Source: Chara braunii (lineage: Eukaryota > Streptophyta > Charophyceae > Charales > Characeae). From it: a DNA stretch of 35,538 bases. Position 1 is the stretch's first letter; each line of letters begins with the position of its first letter. The stretch covers positions 1,495,572 to 1,531,109 of the forward strand of contig BFEA01000020.1 of the NCBI GenBank assembly GCA_003427395.1, in the 5' to 3' direction. Positions 19,445 to 30,610 of this stretch are shown in pieces. The notes under the pieces are model-generated. The model made no database searches. It was not told the DNA's origin and saw nothing but the letters and a program-made list of their open reading frames with translations. The translations under genes and the position numbers were made by a program.

Positions 19445-20699
19445 AAGCTACAGAACCGTGCAGTGTCTGCACTAGGACAGACTCAATTGCCTATCGAAAC
19501 GTTATGCTCAGACCGATTTAAAATAAATAAAATAGTAATCGGTGGCAATGTCAGAGTATTCACAACTGGGTCCAACAGGTAAGTCCAGATTCCCACAAAC
19601 GAAACTACCTTGACTAGTCCGCAAACAGAAAGCAAATGAGCAGAAACAAGAAGTTCTACCTATGATGTCTGTCAGATGTTAATGGTTGTACATCTAACTA
19701 ATCAAAATAAAAATAGAATCGTTTGGATGGTTATTGGCAGAGTGGAATTGTTCCCGAACTTATCACCTGAAATCTACCCCTCCCTCAATTCTTCTTGATT
19801 GTTGCTTGACGTCAGCATTCCTGAGCAATCCAGATAGTGTGCGTGTCTAAAGGTGTGCACACGGCCCACCCTTGTGCCTTGTGTCAATGCTGAGCTGGCC
19901 AGCGCTGCACCATGTTTACCCTCGCGTGCAACGAGCCTTACACCGACCGATTGGTTGATCAAGAGGCAGTTTAAGGGCAGCCCCTGAAGTCCTCAGGATA
20001 TATTTAATGTCACAAACAGGACAACGATCACAACCAATGGAAGGTACCCCTCTGGTACTTATTTATAGACGTCAGGTACTCGTCTCCCCTGTAGGGCTGG
20101 CCTGCCCCTCATGATCCATCTAGAGCGCAGCAGGCAGACAAAGGACAAAGCAGCAAAGCATGCGTGCTCTACTCCCGGTGGGTTGGCATGGTGACTGTGA
20201 CCCAATGCTTTGTCCAGGGCCCTTCAGATAGCTCCGCCTTCTCCTTCCAGATGATCCACGTGAACAATGCCGACTCTCAAGGTTGAGCGCACTTGACTCC
20301 TCACATGAGAGGACTCTCAAGACAGAACACACATCCTCACGGTAAGAAGTGTCGAAGAGGATAGATAAGGTTAAGAGCAACGTACCTCAAAATAGCTGCC
20401 CCCAACCACAGATATTCTCACCAGATGACCTGACGTCAATTGTGATGACCAATCATTGCTTTGACACAACCAGCATTACACCGCCGTTCCACCTCAGCAT
20501 CGATCGCACATCAGATAGTTCTCATCACGCTGTGAAACACCCAATATCACCTCATAGCCTTCCTAGCGATACCCCTCTCCGCCTGGGTCGCCTGCTTGCC
20601 TTCGCCCTCCTCACTACACACCTCCCAAAAACGCTCTCCCAGCTGACCGCGTGCATATACCGCATAGGCAGAAGACAAGCTCCAGATTAGCGCAGCGTA
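19445..20699 (-). other. Element B untranslated leader
   Basis: 1.25 kb between PBS and gag ATG. It aligns with 29389-30610 of Element C (for example around 19660-19710 against 29600-29660) but has no shared open frame, so it is probably untranslated RNA carrying packaging or dimer signals. None of those signals can be identified directly. Confidence 0.65.
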
Positions 20700-20716
20700 C
20701 CACAACTCTGATACCA
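20700..20716 (-). promoter_or_regulatory. Element B primer-binding site, initiator tRNA-Met type
   Basis: The minus strand reads TGGTATCAGAGTTGTGG, three bases inside the 5' LTR. TGGTATCAGAG is the usual complement of plant initiator tRNA-Met. It primes minus-strand cDNA synthesis. Confidence 0.92.
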
Positions 20717-20719
20717 AAA

Positions 20720-21656
20720 TGCAAGGAAAACGAGTGATAGCGAATTCCAGAAACCAAGCAGCATCATACACATGAAACCAGATAGTCCTGACCTCGAACC
20801 AAAAGCAGAATTGCAACTCGAGTTCCACCAAATAAGAGCACAGCAAAAGCTCACAAGTGACAATGTTGGAATAGTCTCATCATCATCAACAATGAACCAA
20901 TGTTGATTCCCTATCTGGCACTCAGCGCCCAGACTATGAAGGGCAGATCCTATCTAGCCTGTCTACCATGCCGCTGGTGACGTCAACAGCTTCCCGAAGA
21001 GCGAGCAGATCTTGGGCAATGCCATTCGCCTCAAGCACCAGGTATGTCTCACGCATCACTCACAACCTCGATCCCCCACACAGATGCCACGTGCACCCAA
21101 GGACCACCGTGCGCCCCATCGAGCATCTCGCAGGCCAGCTCGGCTATGGCTGCCTGCGTGTGCCCTGCTCGCCTTTGAGCGCGTGTGCGCTTGCCTGCCA
21201 GTAGCGCAGCAGCGCTTGCGCAGCAAGTAGCAAGTGGCCGAATATCGCATGCGGAGGCAGGCACTTTCTTTTATCAAGTGGCCTGCCTGCTGCGTGCTGC
21301 CTGGCTGCGCTGGGCCCCTGCCCAGGAGCTTCCGGTAGGCCCCAAGTGGCTGAGACCCTGACCCAGGGAATCACACGTAGGGCCTGGGGTGGTTACCCGT
21401 GTCCAACTGCCAGCAGCCTGTGTTCAGTCCACGGCCCGTGTCTGGCCCAGGGCCTGCCTCAGCTTCAGTTGGAAAAAGGAAGGCAGGGCCTGGGCGCACT
21501 CAACCAACTGGCACTGCGCAACTACCTGAATTTCCCAGCTGCGTTCAACCCAGCAAAAATAGGCCTCTCGTGCCTTGTCAGGCCCGCCTTCACTTAGGGC
21601 AGCTGTTCTGGCTGAAACAGGGCCCAGTAGGGCTTACCGAGGCCTTGAGCCTCGCA
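20720..21656 (-). repeat. Element B 5' LTR (right copy)
   Basis: 937 bp, ends TGCAAGG…CCTCGCA on the plus strand. It pairs with 12827-13757 and lies beside the PBS, so it is the 5' LTR that would carry the element promoter. It differs from its partner by scattered substitutions and a 5-bp indel near 20859. Confidence 0.93.
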
Positions 21657-22699
21657 TTTTCAATTATTATAGAAAAAAATTACCTTTTTTTTTGTTTTTG
21701 ATTTTTTACTCGAGTTTGGCTGGGAATTCGGGGATGACTCCCAGGCAAAAGTTGTTTCTATGCAAAATTTGTTTAAGAGGATCACACTACAGCAGGCGGG
21801 AAAGGCTAGTTGGTAGTTCTATTGTGGCGCCTTAGGGTGAAGAGGTCTTCGTACACCTACCAGACCCATTTAGGAGTCTCTTTGGTGTGAGAACTGCGGT
21901 GTTTTTTTTTTTTGAACATCCTTTGGAAGCTGGACCCGGTTTCCAGCAGGTGCAGCTCCCCATGAATAGAATGGAGCCATCGGGGAAAAAAAGCCACTTT
22001 CTATCTCCTGCGGCTCTTACCACCGAGGAGGCAGAAGGAGAAGCTCTGAAACGATGATTCTGGGGGGGGGGGGNNNNNNNNNNNNNNNNNNNNNNNNNNN
22101 NNNNNNNNNNNNNNNNNNNNNNNNNNNNNNNNNNNNNNNNNNNNNNNNNNNNNNNNNNNNNNNNNNNNNNNNNNNNNNNNNNNNNNNNNNNNNNNNNNNN
22201 NNNNNNNNNNNNNNNNNNNNNNNNNNNNNNNNNNNNNNNNNNNNNNNNTTTTTTTTTAGATTTTATTTTTTATTTTTTACGTATTCCCACGTACGGGAGT
22301 ACGTGTACTCGTGTATGTGTCGTGTATGGAGTCTGTTTTGAGTACGTATTCAGTTTGTTTTAGAATGTAGGTCCATTTGAGTCAGTGTGAGCAATTCGCG
22401 TTATGTTTTACGTATTTTTGTTTTTGCGGGCGTAGCCCTCACCACCCGCACTATGGGCACTGAGCTAGTATTATATTATATTATATGCTATATGTTATGT
22501 TTCACTCTCGAGTATGTGCAGAACATGATGGAAAAAAGCTCCCAAGTGCACATCCTCTGCAATTTACTCGTTGATTTGTAAACTCTAATAATACAACTCT
22601 GTGAAAAATACTTTGCAATGATTTATTGGATAACATTTTTAATATTTTTTTTTATGTTGTATATTATGTGCTTTGTTTCACTGTCGAGTGTGCGCGCAG
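21657..22699. other. Inter-element stretch with assembly gap
   Basis: AT-rich flank of Element B with T runs, then a gap of 175 N (22074-22248) bordered by a G run (22063-22073) and a T run. No gene is supported before 22522. 22249-22330 is GTAC-rich. 22460-22560 is a degenerate duplicate of the sequence at 22650-22735 that contains the MYND exon start. Confidence 0.7.
22522..22560 (+). pseudogene. Degenerate duplicate of the MYND exon start
   Basis: TTTCACTCTCGAG, an AG acceptor (22520-22521), then ATGATGGAA and CCCAAGTGCACATCCT repeat the order seen 178 bp downstream at 22671-22730. Four extra A residues shift the frame, so the zinc ligands are lost. It looks like a local tandem duplication with one decayed copy. 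Confidence 0.65.
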
Positions 22700-22776
22700 G
22701 AAATGATGGAAGCTCCCAAGTGCACATCCTGTGGTCAGCCAGCCACACAAAGATGTTCCAAATGCAAAAGTGAATG
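22700..22776 (+). CDS. Host exon encoding the first half of a MYND zinc finger
   Basis: A 77-base exon with an AG acceptor at 22698-22699 (T-rich upstream) and a GT donor at 22777. It reads EMMEAPKCTSCGQPATQ then RCSKCKSEW, giving C-x2-C-x7-C-x2-C, the first four zinc ligands of a MYND finger. The exon ends inside the Trp codon (TG|G), so the next exon should supply the YC…C…H…C half; I could not find it. MYND fingers bind proline-rich partners. The SEWYC-type wording recalls ZMYND10-like ciliary dynein-assembly factors, and MYND ubiquitin hydrolases are an alternative. Neighbouring exons are not visible. Element C lies 88 bp past the donor. Confidence 0.6.
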
Positions 22777-22864
22777 GTAATATGAAATTATCAAATTGTA
22801 TAATTCGACTTTTGTTACGATCCTGACGAATTTCAAAGCACAAATTCACGAGAAATCACAATAC

Positions 22865-23736
22865 TGCAAGGAAAATGAGCGATAGTGAACTTCAGAAATC
22901 AGACAGCATCATACACATGAGACCAGATAGTCGTGACCCCGAACCAATAGCGGAATTGCATCACGAGTTCCACCAAATAAGTGCACAGCAAAAGCTCATA
23001 ATTGACAATGCTGGAATAGTCTCATCATCATCAACGAAGAACCAATGTCGATATCCTACCAGACTACAAATGGCCCTATCTAGCCTATCTACAATGCCGC
23101 TGATGACGTCAACAGCTCCCCGAAGTACGAGCAGATCTCAGCCAACACTGTTCACCTCAAGCACCAGGTATGTCTCTCGTATCACTCACAACAATGCCAC
23201 ATGCACCCAAGGACCACCATGCGCCCCATCCAGCATACAGCAGCGCAGCTCGGCTATGGCTGCCTGCTCCTCCCAGCTCGCCCTTGAGCGCGTGAGCGCT
23301 GGCCAGCGTTAGCGCAGCATGCAGCCAGTGCCCGAATGACCAATGCTTCCCTATATCGAAGTGGCCTGCTGCTGCGTGCGGTAATGCGGTACTGGGCCCC
23401 GGCCCAGAAGCTTCCGGTAGGCTCCACGAGGCTGAGCCTCAGTCCAAAGGAAACAGGCCCAGGGCCTGTGGTGGTTACCAGCACCCAGCTGCCTTCAGCC
23501 TTTGTTCGGTCCACGTTGTGTATCCGGCCCAGGGCCTGCCTCAGTTACATACGATGAAAGGCAGCCTGGGCCTGCGCGCTTCCAACCAACTGGCACTGCG
23601 CAACTGCCTGAATTTCCCCAGTTGCGTGGTGACCGCAAAATGGCCTGTAGGCCTCGGTCGAGCCTGCCTTCACTTAGGGTGGCCGACTCTGTTGAAAATA
23701 GGCCCTGTAGGGCATATCGAGGCCTTGTGCCTTGCA
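22865..23736 (-). repeat. Element C 3' LTR (left copy)
   Basis: 872 bp, TGCAAGG…CCTTGCA on the plus strand, which is a perfect 7-bp inverted terminal repeat. It aligns with 30631-31565 but lacks several short internal blocks (near 23053, 23190, 23315 and 23345). Confidence 0.93.
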
Positions 23737-23749
23737 TTCCCTCCTCCAT
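23737..23749 (-). promoter_or_regulatory. Element C polypurine tract
   Basis: The minus strand reads ATGGAGGAGGGAA immediately before the 3' LTR, identical to Element B. It is the primer site for plus-strand DNA. Confidence 0.88.
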
Positions 23750-23772
23750 ACTTCGTTAGTCCTCTGAGAAGT

Positions 23773-25332
23773 TCATTGAATTTGGCACTTTCCTTTCTGC
23801 AGTAACTTCTTGTAGTGGACGACCACTTGTGGGGCGGTCTGCATCAGTTCCTCTCGTGTAAACCATATATCCTCCTTAGGATCAGTGTGATGTCTGAACC
23901 GAATGCGATACTGCAGCTTCGGTTTCGGAGGTCGTCCTCTGCCTGTAGGCCTTGGAACTGGCATTTCTCTATGATCCACGATGTCATCGATGTCGACCTC
24001 TCCATCCATGGTTGGGGGCAGCATTGAGCGACAAGAAGGAAACTGGTCAGTTTCCCTGAAAGGTGCGAGCTTGGAGGCGTGGAAGACTGGGTAAGTGCGA
24101 AGGTGACCAGGGATCTGAACTACATATGAAGGCCCATCCGGATCATCCCAAACGATATCTAGTACCTCCCAGGGTCCAAAGTACTGTGGCATGAGCTTGC
24201 GGGAGATCCCGTGCTCCTGACCCAGTTCTGAGGACTTAACCCAAACTCTGTCCCCTATCTGGAATGTAGATGGGCGGCGGTGCTTATTCTCAGTCTCTAT
24301 CATCGTCGTCTGTGCCCTGTGCATCTGTTCTACCGCCTGCTGCATCAGTTGTTCATATCAATAGGCAAAGTCTAGTGTGCCAGGTGCAGCAGTCGGCTGG
24401 TTCTCAGGTAATAGGAAGTTCAGTGGTAGTCTAGGCTTGAAAGTCAGTAGCAGACTGTTAGGGCTCACCCCGGTGGCACTGTGCACAGCGCTGTTGTACA
24501 GGCTGGTGATGAGAGCAAGTTTCTCATCCCAGTCCACCTGATTGGGCTTGATGTAGTGCCGTAACAGGTGTTGTATAGCGCGGTTCAGCTGCTCTGCTTG
24601 GCCGTTTGCCTCTGGGTGGTTCCCGGAGGTCATCTGCAGCTGTGTACCCTGTTCTGCAGCTGCAGCCTTCCACAACTCACTTGTGAATCTGACATCCCTG
24701 TCACTAACAATAGACTTAGGAAGCCCAAAGTCGCTAACCCAGTTCTCCTTGAAGAGTCTAATTACATACTCCGCTTTTGCTGTTTCAGGCATTGCCACTA
24801 ATCTAGCATATTTACTAAGCCTATCCACAATGACAAATATGTGTCTCATTCCACTCTCGCTGGTGACCAGTGTTTCCATGAAATCCATGGACAGGCTCTC
24901 ACCAGGCCTTTCCGGGATCGGAAGGGGCTTAAGAAGCCCAAGAGGGGCCTGTGTACGTGGCTTGCCCCTCTGACATACTTGACAAGTCTCCACGTATAGC
25001 TTGGCATCTCTCATCATCGTGGGCCACCAGAACTGCTGCAGCAAATTGACCGCAGTCTTCTTATACCCAAAATGTCATGTGGCATCATGACACTCGCCTA
25101 AAAATAAACTATGCAAAGACTCACGGTTAGGCACACACAGACGTTTATTCCCAGCCTTCTCAAGGAACAGTAGGTCATTGACCAACTCAAACTCGGCAGA
25201 AGTTGTTTTGTCCTTCGTCTCAAGTCTGCGTATGATCTCAGCCATAAACGGATCCTCGCGATAGGCTTCCACCAAAAAGCGAGTAACATCGTCCGCAAGC
25301 CCAAACTCAGTGATCAGCGCACCGGACAAATT
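23773..25332 (-). pseudogene. Element C integrase with chromodomain-like tail, two nonsense codons
   Basis: The zinc-binding part is GECHDAT-stop-H (TGA at 25077-25075), then CQVC. The frame 25044-24358 holds the catalytic core: Asp54 in SMDFMET, Asp115 in VSDRDVRFTS and Glu151 in NGQAEQLNR, so D115-x35-E151 is a perfect DD35E. A TGA at 24360-24358 replaces an Arg codon still present in Element B (DFAY-R-YE). The 190-codon frame 24345-23773 then gives the GPY/F-type module (QYFGPWEVLD, FHASKLAPF) and a chromodomain-like segment (about residues 115-182: VDIDDIVDHRE, YRIRFRHH, WFTREEL). Only two point changes separate it from an intact integrase. Confidence 0.9.
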
Positions 25333-26507
25333 TGGCCTACGCGATAGTGCATCAACAACTTTGTTGTACTCACCTTTGAGGTATTGGGGCTCGAAGTCAT
25401 ATTGCTCAATGACTTCGATCCAGCGTTTCAGCGAATCGGAGAGCACAGGCTGGGTTCTCATCCACTTCAGGGTCTGATGATCAGTCCTGGCGTAGAAAAA
25501 CCGACCAAGGAGGTAATGCCTCCAGTGGGTTAGCGCTTTATAGATCGCATAGAGATCCTTCTAATAGGTGGACTTTGCCAACTTCTGAGAGGGCATCTTT
25601 TTGGACATGTACTCAACAAGCCTCAACTTTGGCCCCTCCTGCTGCACGAGCACGACGCCTATGCCATATTGGCTAGCATCCGTGGTGACTATAAACGGTT
25701 TGTCAGGATCAGGAAGTTTCAAGACCTCATAGTGTGTCAGGGCATGCTTAAGGTGTTTGAAAGCAGCCTCACACCTGTCTGTCCACTCCCATGGGGTGTC
25801 AAGGCGGGTCAGGTCCGTCAAAGTGGCGGCCACTACACTATAGTTCTTGACGAAGTTGCGGTAGTAGCCGGTCATCCCCAAGAAGGACCTTATCTTAGTC
25901 ACAGACTGAGGCCGCGGCCAGTCACGAATGCTGGCCACCTTCGCGTCATCGGGCTTCAAGCCCTCTGCGGAAATCTCATGACCCAAGTACAAGATACGGG
26001 TGCGGCCAAACTCGCGCTTCTCGTCGTTGATCTTGAACTTGTGCTGCCGAAGGAGACTAAGGACTTTGTCTAAATGACCAACGTGCTCCTCAATAGTCCT
26101 ACTAAAGATAAGTATCTCATCAAGGTACACAATGACAAACTTATCCAAGTAGTCATGAAAGATCTGATTCATTGCGTGCTGAAAGGTGCCAGGAGCATTG
26201 CAAAGGCCGGAAGGCATCACCGCAAACTCATACGGACCGTACCTGGTCTGAAAAGCGGTTTTGTGTTAATCCTCGGGACATATGGCAATTTGATGGTACC
26301 CGGATTTCAGATTTACCCTTGCACTCGGTCCAACAAGTCATCGATGCGCGGTAGGGGCTCTCGGTTCTTGACAGTGATGGCATTGAGACCCCTATAGTCA
26401 ATGCACATCCTCAAAGTTCCCCCCTTCTTTGGTACAAATAAGACAGGTGATCCGTAAGGGGAGACACTCGGCCGGATCCAACCATTCTCTACGAGTTCCT
26501 TGAGCTA
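25333..26507 (-). pseudogene. Element C reverse transcriptase and RNase H, broken
   Basis: After a stop at 26507-26505 the fingers/palm are readable ([39 protein letters not shown]). A short deletion near 26313 removes about 8 codons before LKSGYHQIA and shifts the frame, and a further stop follows in CPED-stop-HKT. The 219-codon frame 26220-25561 has the catalytic box as YLDE (26127-26116): GAC became GAG, removing the second metal-binding Asp. RNase H shows TDASQYGIGVVL, then a TAG (25563-25561) exactly at its catalytic Glu codon. TDHQTLKW and VVDALSRRP follow. Confidence 0.88.
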
Positions 26508-27400
26508 TCGGCGAAGCTCATCAAGCTCGCCTGGAGACATCCGATAGATCCTACCCTTTGGAATGCTAGACCCTGGGATAATCTCTATCGCGTGGACAAC
26601 CTCCCTCTCAACAACCTCTTTCGGCTCTTCAAATAGATCAGGGTATTTAGCCACAACTCCCTCTATCTCCGGCGGCATTTTCACCGGCTCGCCCGCTGCA
26701 CAAACATAAACTAGATACATACCCTCCTCCGGATTTTGCTTATAAATAATTATAGAATGCGGCCGCACACATGCGTTCGTAGGACTCGATCAGACTACTA
26801 GCCTTAAACTTACGTAATCTGGCGGTCCCCCCACCGGGCAAAGTGTGTTTGACCACTGTCCGGTCCCAGTCAAACTGGGGCTGTGCAACCGAAAGATAGT
26901 AATACCCAACAAGATGTCCATTGGGAGATCATCGCTGACTAGGAACAAAACGCGATGTCTCCGTTCACCTCCCGCGTATGGGAAAAGACACTCGACGTCT
27001 TTGAGGTAGTCATTGACTACCATGCACCGTTTGTTGGCACTAGTCGACTCCACAGGTCGACTCAGGCGTTGTGCTTGCCCCTGTAAGCGCAGCCTCTCAA
27101 CGCACGCGCGACTAATGAAGTTACGCGTCGAACAAGTGTCATAATAGGCTTCGGCCTTGTGGCCGCCAATGACTACCTCGCCGACGAACATCTCACTCTT
27201 AGGGGCTTTAGCCAATGTTGTCCAAGAAGCTAGCGGGTCTGATTTATACCACTCCTTCTCTAGCTCCTCCAAGGACTCAAACACATTCATCGAACAGAGG
27301 CTAGATGGGTCTGGATGTGTTTGCGGGACGACAACGGAGTCAGTAGCTTGGCCCATCTCTCGAGATGGTGAGGGTGTGTTCACTACCTCGACCCTCGCAG
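26508..27400 (-). pseudogene. Element C protease and protease-RT spacer
   Basis: Frame 27383-26790 contains SMNVFESLEELEKEW, the active-site region YYDTCSTRNFIS (Asp82; codons 27140-27129) and SDDLPMDILLG (residues 150-160). One base is missing just after ILLG (about 26900) compared with Element B, shifting the frame. 26768-26508 resumes with EGVVAKYPDLFEEP and GRIYRMSPGELDELRR. The pol frame is offset by -1 relative to gag, as in Element B. DTCS replaces the usual D-[ST]-G-[AS] motif. Confidence 0.82.
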
Positions 27401-27415
27401 GAACAACTACTATTC

Positions 27416-29388
27416 CTAGTGGCCCAACGCATATCCCTGAGCATAGCCAGAACTGCTGGCCACATTGCTACCAACGAGAGCGGAGGATCCCAACGCCCGC
27501 CCCATCGTAGGCGGAATCTTCTCGATCACCTTTTTGTTATAGCACTTGAACTGATTATGGCCATACTGGCCACAACGGATACAAGCCTGTCGGGTGTACC
27601 GATATCTCCACACGTCCTCTGTTAGACCCGCTTTCTCCCATAGAGGAGCATTGGGGTCTACCTGACTCCTAGACCGGGAACCTCCACGACGTCTACCGGT
27701 CGCCTTACCTTTTTGTACTGAGGTAGCGACTACTCCACCCCCTGAAGCCTTTACGCTGCATGCCTCTAAACCCACTCCCGCCTGGAAGTCGTCTTCCAGC
27801 TCGATGGTAGAACCATCATTGTCGATGAACATAATGCGACCCTTCGCCTTCCAGTTGGGAGGCAGTGATTTTTTCCTACCGTCCGGTGTGGGTGTTTGTC
27901 CATGCCCTATCTTTGCCTCCAGGTCTAGGGCCTTCTTGTTGAACGAGGGGAAGTTGTGCATGTTGATGTTGGCCTCACCTGCCAACTGATTCCTGAGAGG
28001 CATAAGAAAACATCTCAGGTAAGAGGTGAGTAAAACCTGGGGGTCATAGCGCACCCCAGGGACACAAATCAGACGCTCTACTGCGTTTGTGGCCTCTCTT
28101 ACTGACTTGAACTGTCTATGGTTCAGAGTCAGGATCGCATCAGCGGCTTTTTTAGCCTCATGAGGATCATGCCACCTTTCTTCCACCAGCTTAAGGAAGT
28201 CATGCAATTTCTGATTGACAGCCCAAGCGCGGAAGTCATGACTGTATCCCTGTAGTTGTACTAAACCACTCAACCATCTTGCTGCACTCCCTTCTAAATA
28301 GGAGGCAGCCACAACCACTTCCTCGTGCGGCAAGGTCAATTTACACTTGACATAGACTGGCACTGACCTCAACCATGTGTCGAGGTCTTCGCCTCTCTTG
28401 TCCCCTGAAAAAGGTTTGGGAGAGGTGATGGTCGTCTTTGGAACCCACTGGGTTTGTCCCGGTACCTGTCCCACTCCAGGCTGTGGACCTTGGGGACCAG
28501 GCTGCTGCACTAGCTGCTGCTGGGGCTGTGTGCCCTGCGGCTGTGCGGACTGCGAGACAGCAAGCTGCCTAGTTACGGCAACCTGCAACGGAGGTTGGGA
28601 ATACACTGACTGTACAGGAACATGTACACTAGGACCTGTTGAGAACCGTCCTATTAGCGGCATACCTAGGGAAACAACTTGGACTGATTCTGGAGAGACA
28701 TATGGGGATACCTCAGTCACCGGTGGGACAAAAGGAGGAGGTTGTACAACGGGCCAGGCATCGGGCCTGGACGACAATGGTGCTGCCTGCGCTCGCCCGA
28801 CCAGTACAACCAGACTCTGTTGAATGTCCTGAAGGAGAGTCGTCTAGTGGTCCTTCATTTCTACAACATCTAGCAGGACGGATCGTAGGGTCCTCACATC
28901 ATCATCCATGTTCGTCAGGTCCATCTCCTCTAACTCGCTAACGCCCGCTTGTCTCCGCTGCATCCTGGATCTTCTTCTAATAATCTTCTCATTCTCTGCC
29001 TTAATCTCTCCTAACGCCTGCTGTAGTTGTGCCTCACGAATAGCTGCTCGCTGTATGGCGACCTCCTCGGGAGTCAACACTATGGGTCGGCTGCCATGAC
29101 GCCAGTGGACTGACTCAGGGTCTGTGCGACCGTTGACCCTACAGAACTTGAACCACTAGCCTGAGAGCTCTGCTGCATGGCAGATGCCATGGCTGCTGAA
29201 GTAGCAGCCTCGCTCACGAATGCCCTGCTTGCCTCTGTGGCCCTAGCCCGCCGCTGTTGCTGCTATCTCTCCCTCTGTTGGCGGAAAATATATTTGTTGC
29301 CCTCAGGTCCTAATGCCAAGTGTGCTATCGGGCGTTTTGCCGATCGCAGGATCCTATCGTCCTTTCTAGTGTCCGCCCTGTCGCTCAT
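27416..29388 (-). pseudogene. Element C gag with CCHC knuckle, nearly intact
   Basis: ATG at 29388-29386 (MSDRADTRKDDRIL). A TAG follows at codon 42 (29265-29263), a one-base loss occurs near 29100, and the frame 29080-28844 gives TPEEVAIQRAAIREAQLQQA and the helical RRRSRMQRRQAGVSELEEMD, ending in a TAG. The same frame then runs 453 codons (28777-27416): Gln/Pro-rich linker, capsid-like domain from about residue 118 (DLDTWLRSVP, ASYLEGSAARWLSG, FLKLVEERWHDP, LRNQLAGEA), basic segment (GRRRGGSRSRSQ) and knuckle CIRCGQYGHNQFKC (27583-27542, residues 399-412). It would form the particle and bind RNA. Confidence 0.88.
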
Positions 29389-30610
29389 AGGCTACAACAC
29401 TATACACACTCTGCACTAGGACATACTCTAGATGCCTACCACAACATAATGCACAAACCAATTTAAAATAATCGGTGGCTATGTATAAGAACATACATTC
29501 GGGTTCAACAGGTAAGTTCAGATTCCTACAAACGAGACAATTTCTATTTTGACTAGTTCACAAACAGAAAGCACAATGAACAGAGAACAATTCTAACTTA
29601 TGTTGTCTGTCAGATGTTAATGGTTGTACATCTAACTAATCAAAAATAAAAATAGAATCATTTGACTGACTGTTTACAGAGTGGAATATTTCTCAAACTT
29701 ATCACCTGGAATCTATCGCTCCCTCAGTTCTTCCTGAATGTCTCTTGTTGGCAGCGTCCCTGAGCAATCCGAAACAACATGTGTGTCTAAAGGTGTGCAC
29801 ACGGCCCACCCCTGTGCCCCGAGTCCTGCTGAGCTGGCCAGCCCTGCACTATTTTTATCCTCGCGTGCAGCAAGCCTTACACCGAACGATTGGCTGATCA
29901 AGAGGCGTTTTTCATGGACGGCCGTCGCATACAGGACGACGATCACAACCAATGGAAGGTCCCTACCAATACTTATTTATAGACGTTCGGTACTCGTCTT
30001 TCCCATAGGGCTGGCCTGCCCCTCAGAACCCCTCTATAGCGCAGCGAGCAGACAAAGGACAATGCAGCAAAGCATGCGTGCTCTACTCCCGGTGGGTTGG
30101 CATGGTGACCGTGACCCAGTGCTTCGTCCAGGGCCCTTCAGATAGCTCCGCCCTCTCCTTCCAGATGCTCCACGTGAACACTGACGACTCTCAAGGTTAC
30201 GCGCACATGACTCCTCACATGAGAGGACTCTCAAGACAAAACACATCCTCACGGTAAGAAGTGTCGAAGAGGGTAGATAAGGTTAGGTGCAGCGTACCTC
30301 AAAATAGCTGCCCCAACCACAAATATTCTCACCAGATGACCCGATGCCGATTGTGATGGCCAATCGCTGCTTCGACACAACCAGCATTAATACCGCCGTT
30401 CCACCTCAGCATCAATCGCACATCAGATAGTTCTCTTCACACTGCGAACACCCAATATACATCACGTAGCCTTCCTGGTGATCCCCTCTCCACCTGGGTC
30501 GCCTACTTGCCTTCGCCCTCCTCACTACACACTTCCTACGGTAGCTCGCCCAGCATACCGCATGCATGTACCGCATAGGTAGAAGACAAGCGGCAGATGA
30601 GCGCACCGTA
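29389..30610 (-). other. Element C untranslated leader
   Basis: 1.2 kb between PBS and gag ATG, colinear with the Element B leader. Conserved blocks lie near 29600-29660 and 30060-30160. There is no shared reading frame. Confidence 0.65.

Larger units (their letters stand above)
12827..21656 (-). mobile_element. Element B: complete but inactive chromovirus-like Ty3/gypsy LTR retrotransposon
   Basis: LTRs at 12827-13757 and 20720-21656 enclose, on the minus strand, PBS, 1.25-kb leader, gag, protease, RT, RNase H, integrase and a chromodomain-like tail, ending at a polypurine tract. This is the full Ty3/gypsy order in 8.83 kb. Element ends are TG…CA, with TTTTT on the left flank against TTTT on the right as a possible target duplication in a T-rich site. 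The LTRs differ at roughly 26 of the first 390 positions by hand count. Many frameshifts and stops, an RT deletion near 16510 and a nested insertion at 16207-16383 make it defective. Confidence 0.93.

Noticed and set aside
22054-22341. Open frame across the N gap
   Set aside because: It consists mainly of unknown bases; the length is artificial.
22860-22864. Target duplication of Element C
   Set aside because: AATAC on the left and ATAGC on the right do not match as a 5-bp duplication.
27416-27560. Canonical slippery heptamer at the gag end
   Set aside because: The A-rich AACAAAAAGG near 27535 is followed by a TGA in the -1 frame, and no X-XXY-YYZ site lies closer to the gag stop.
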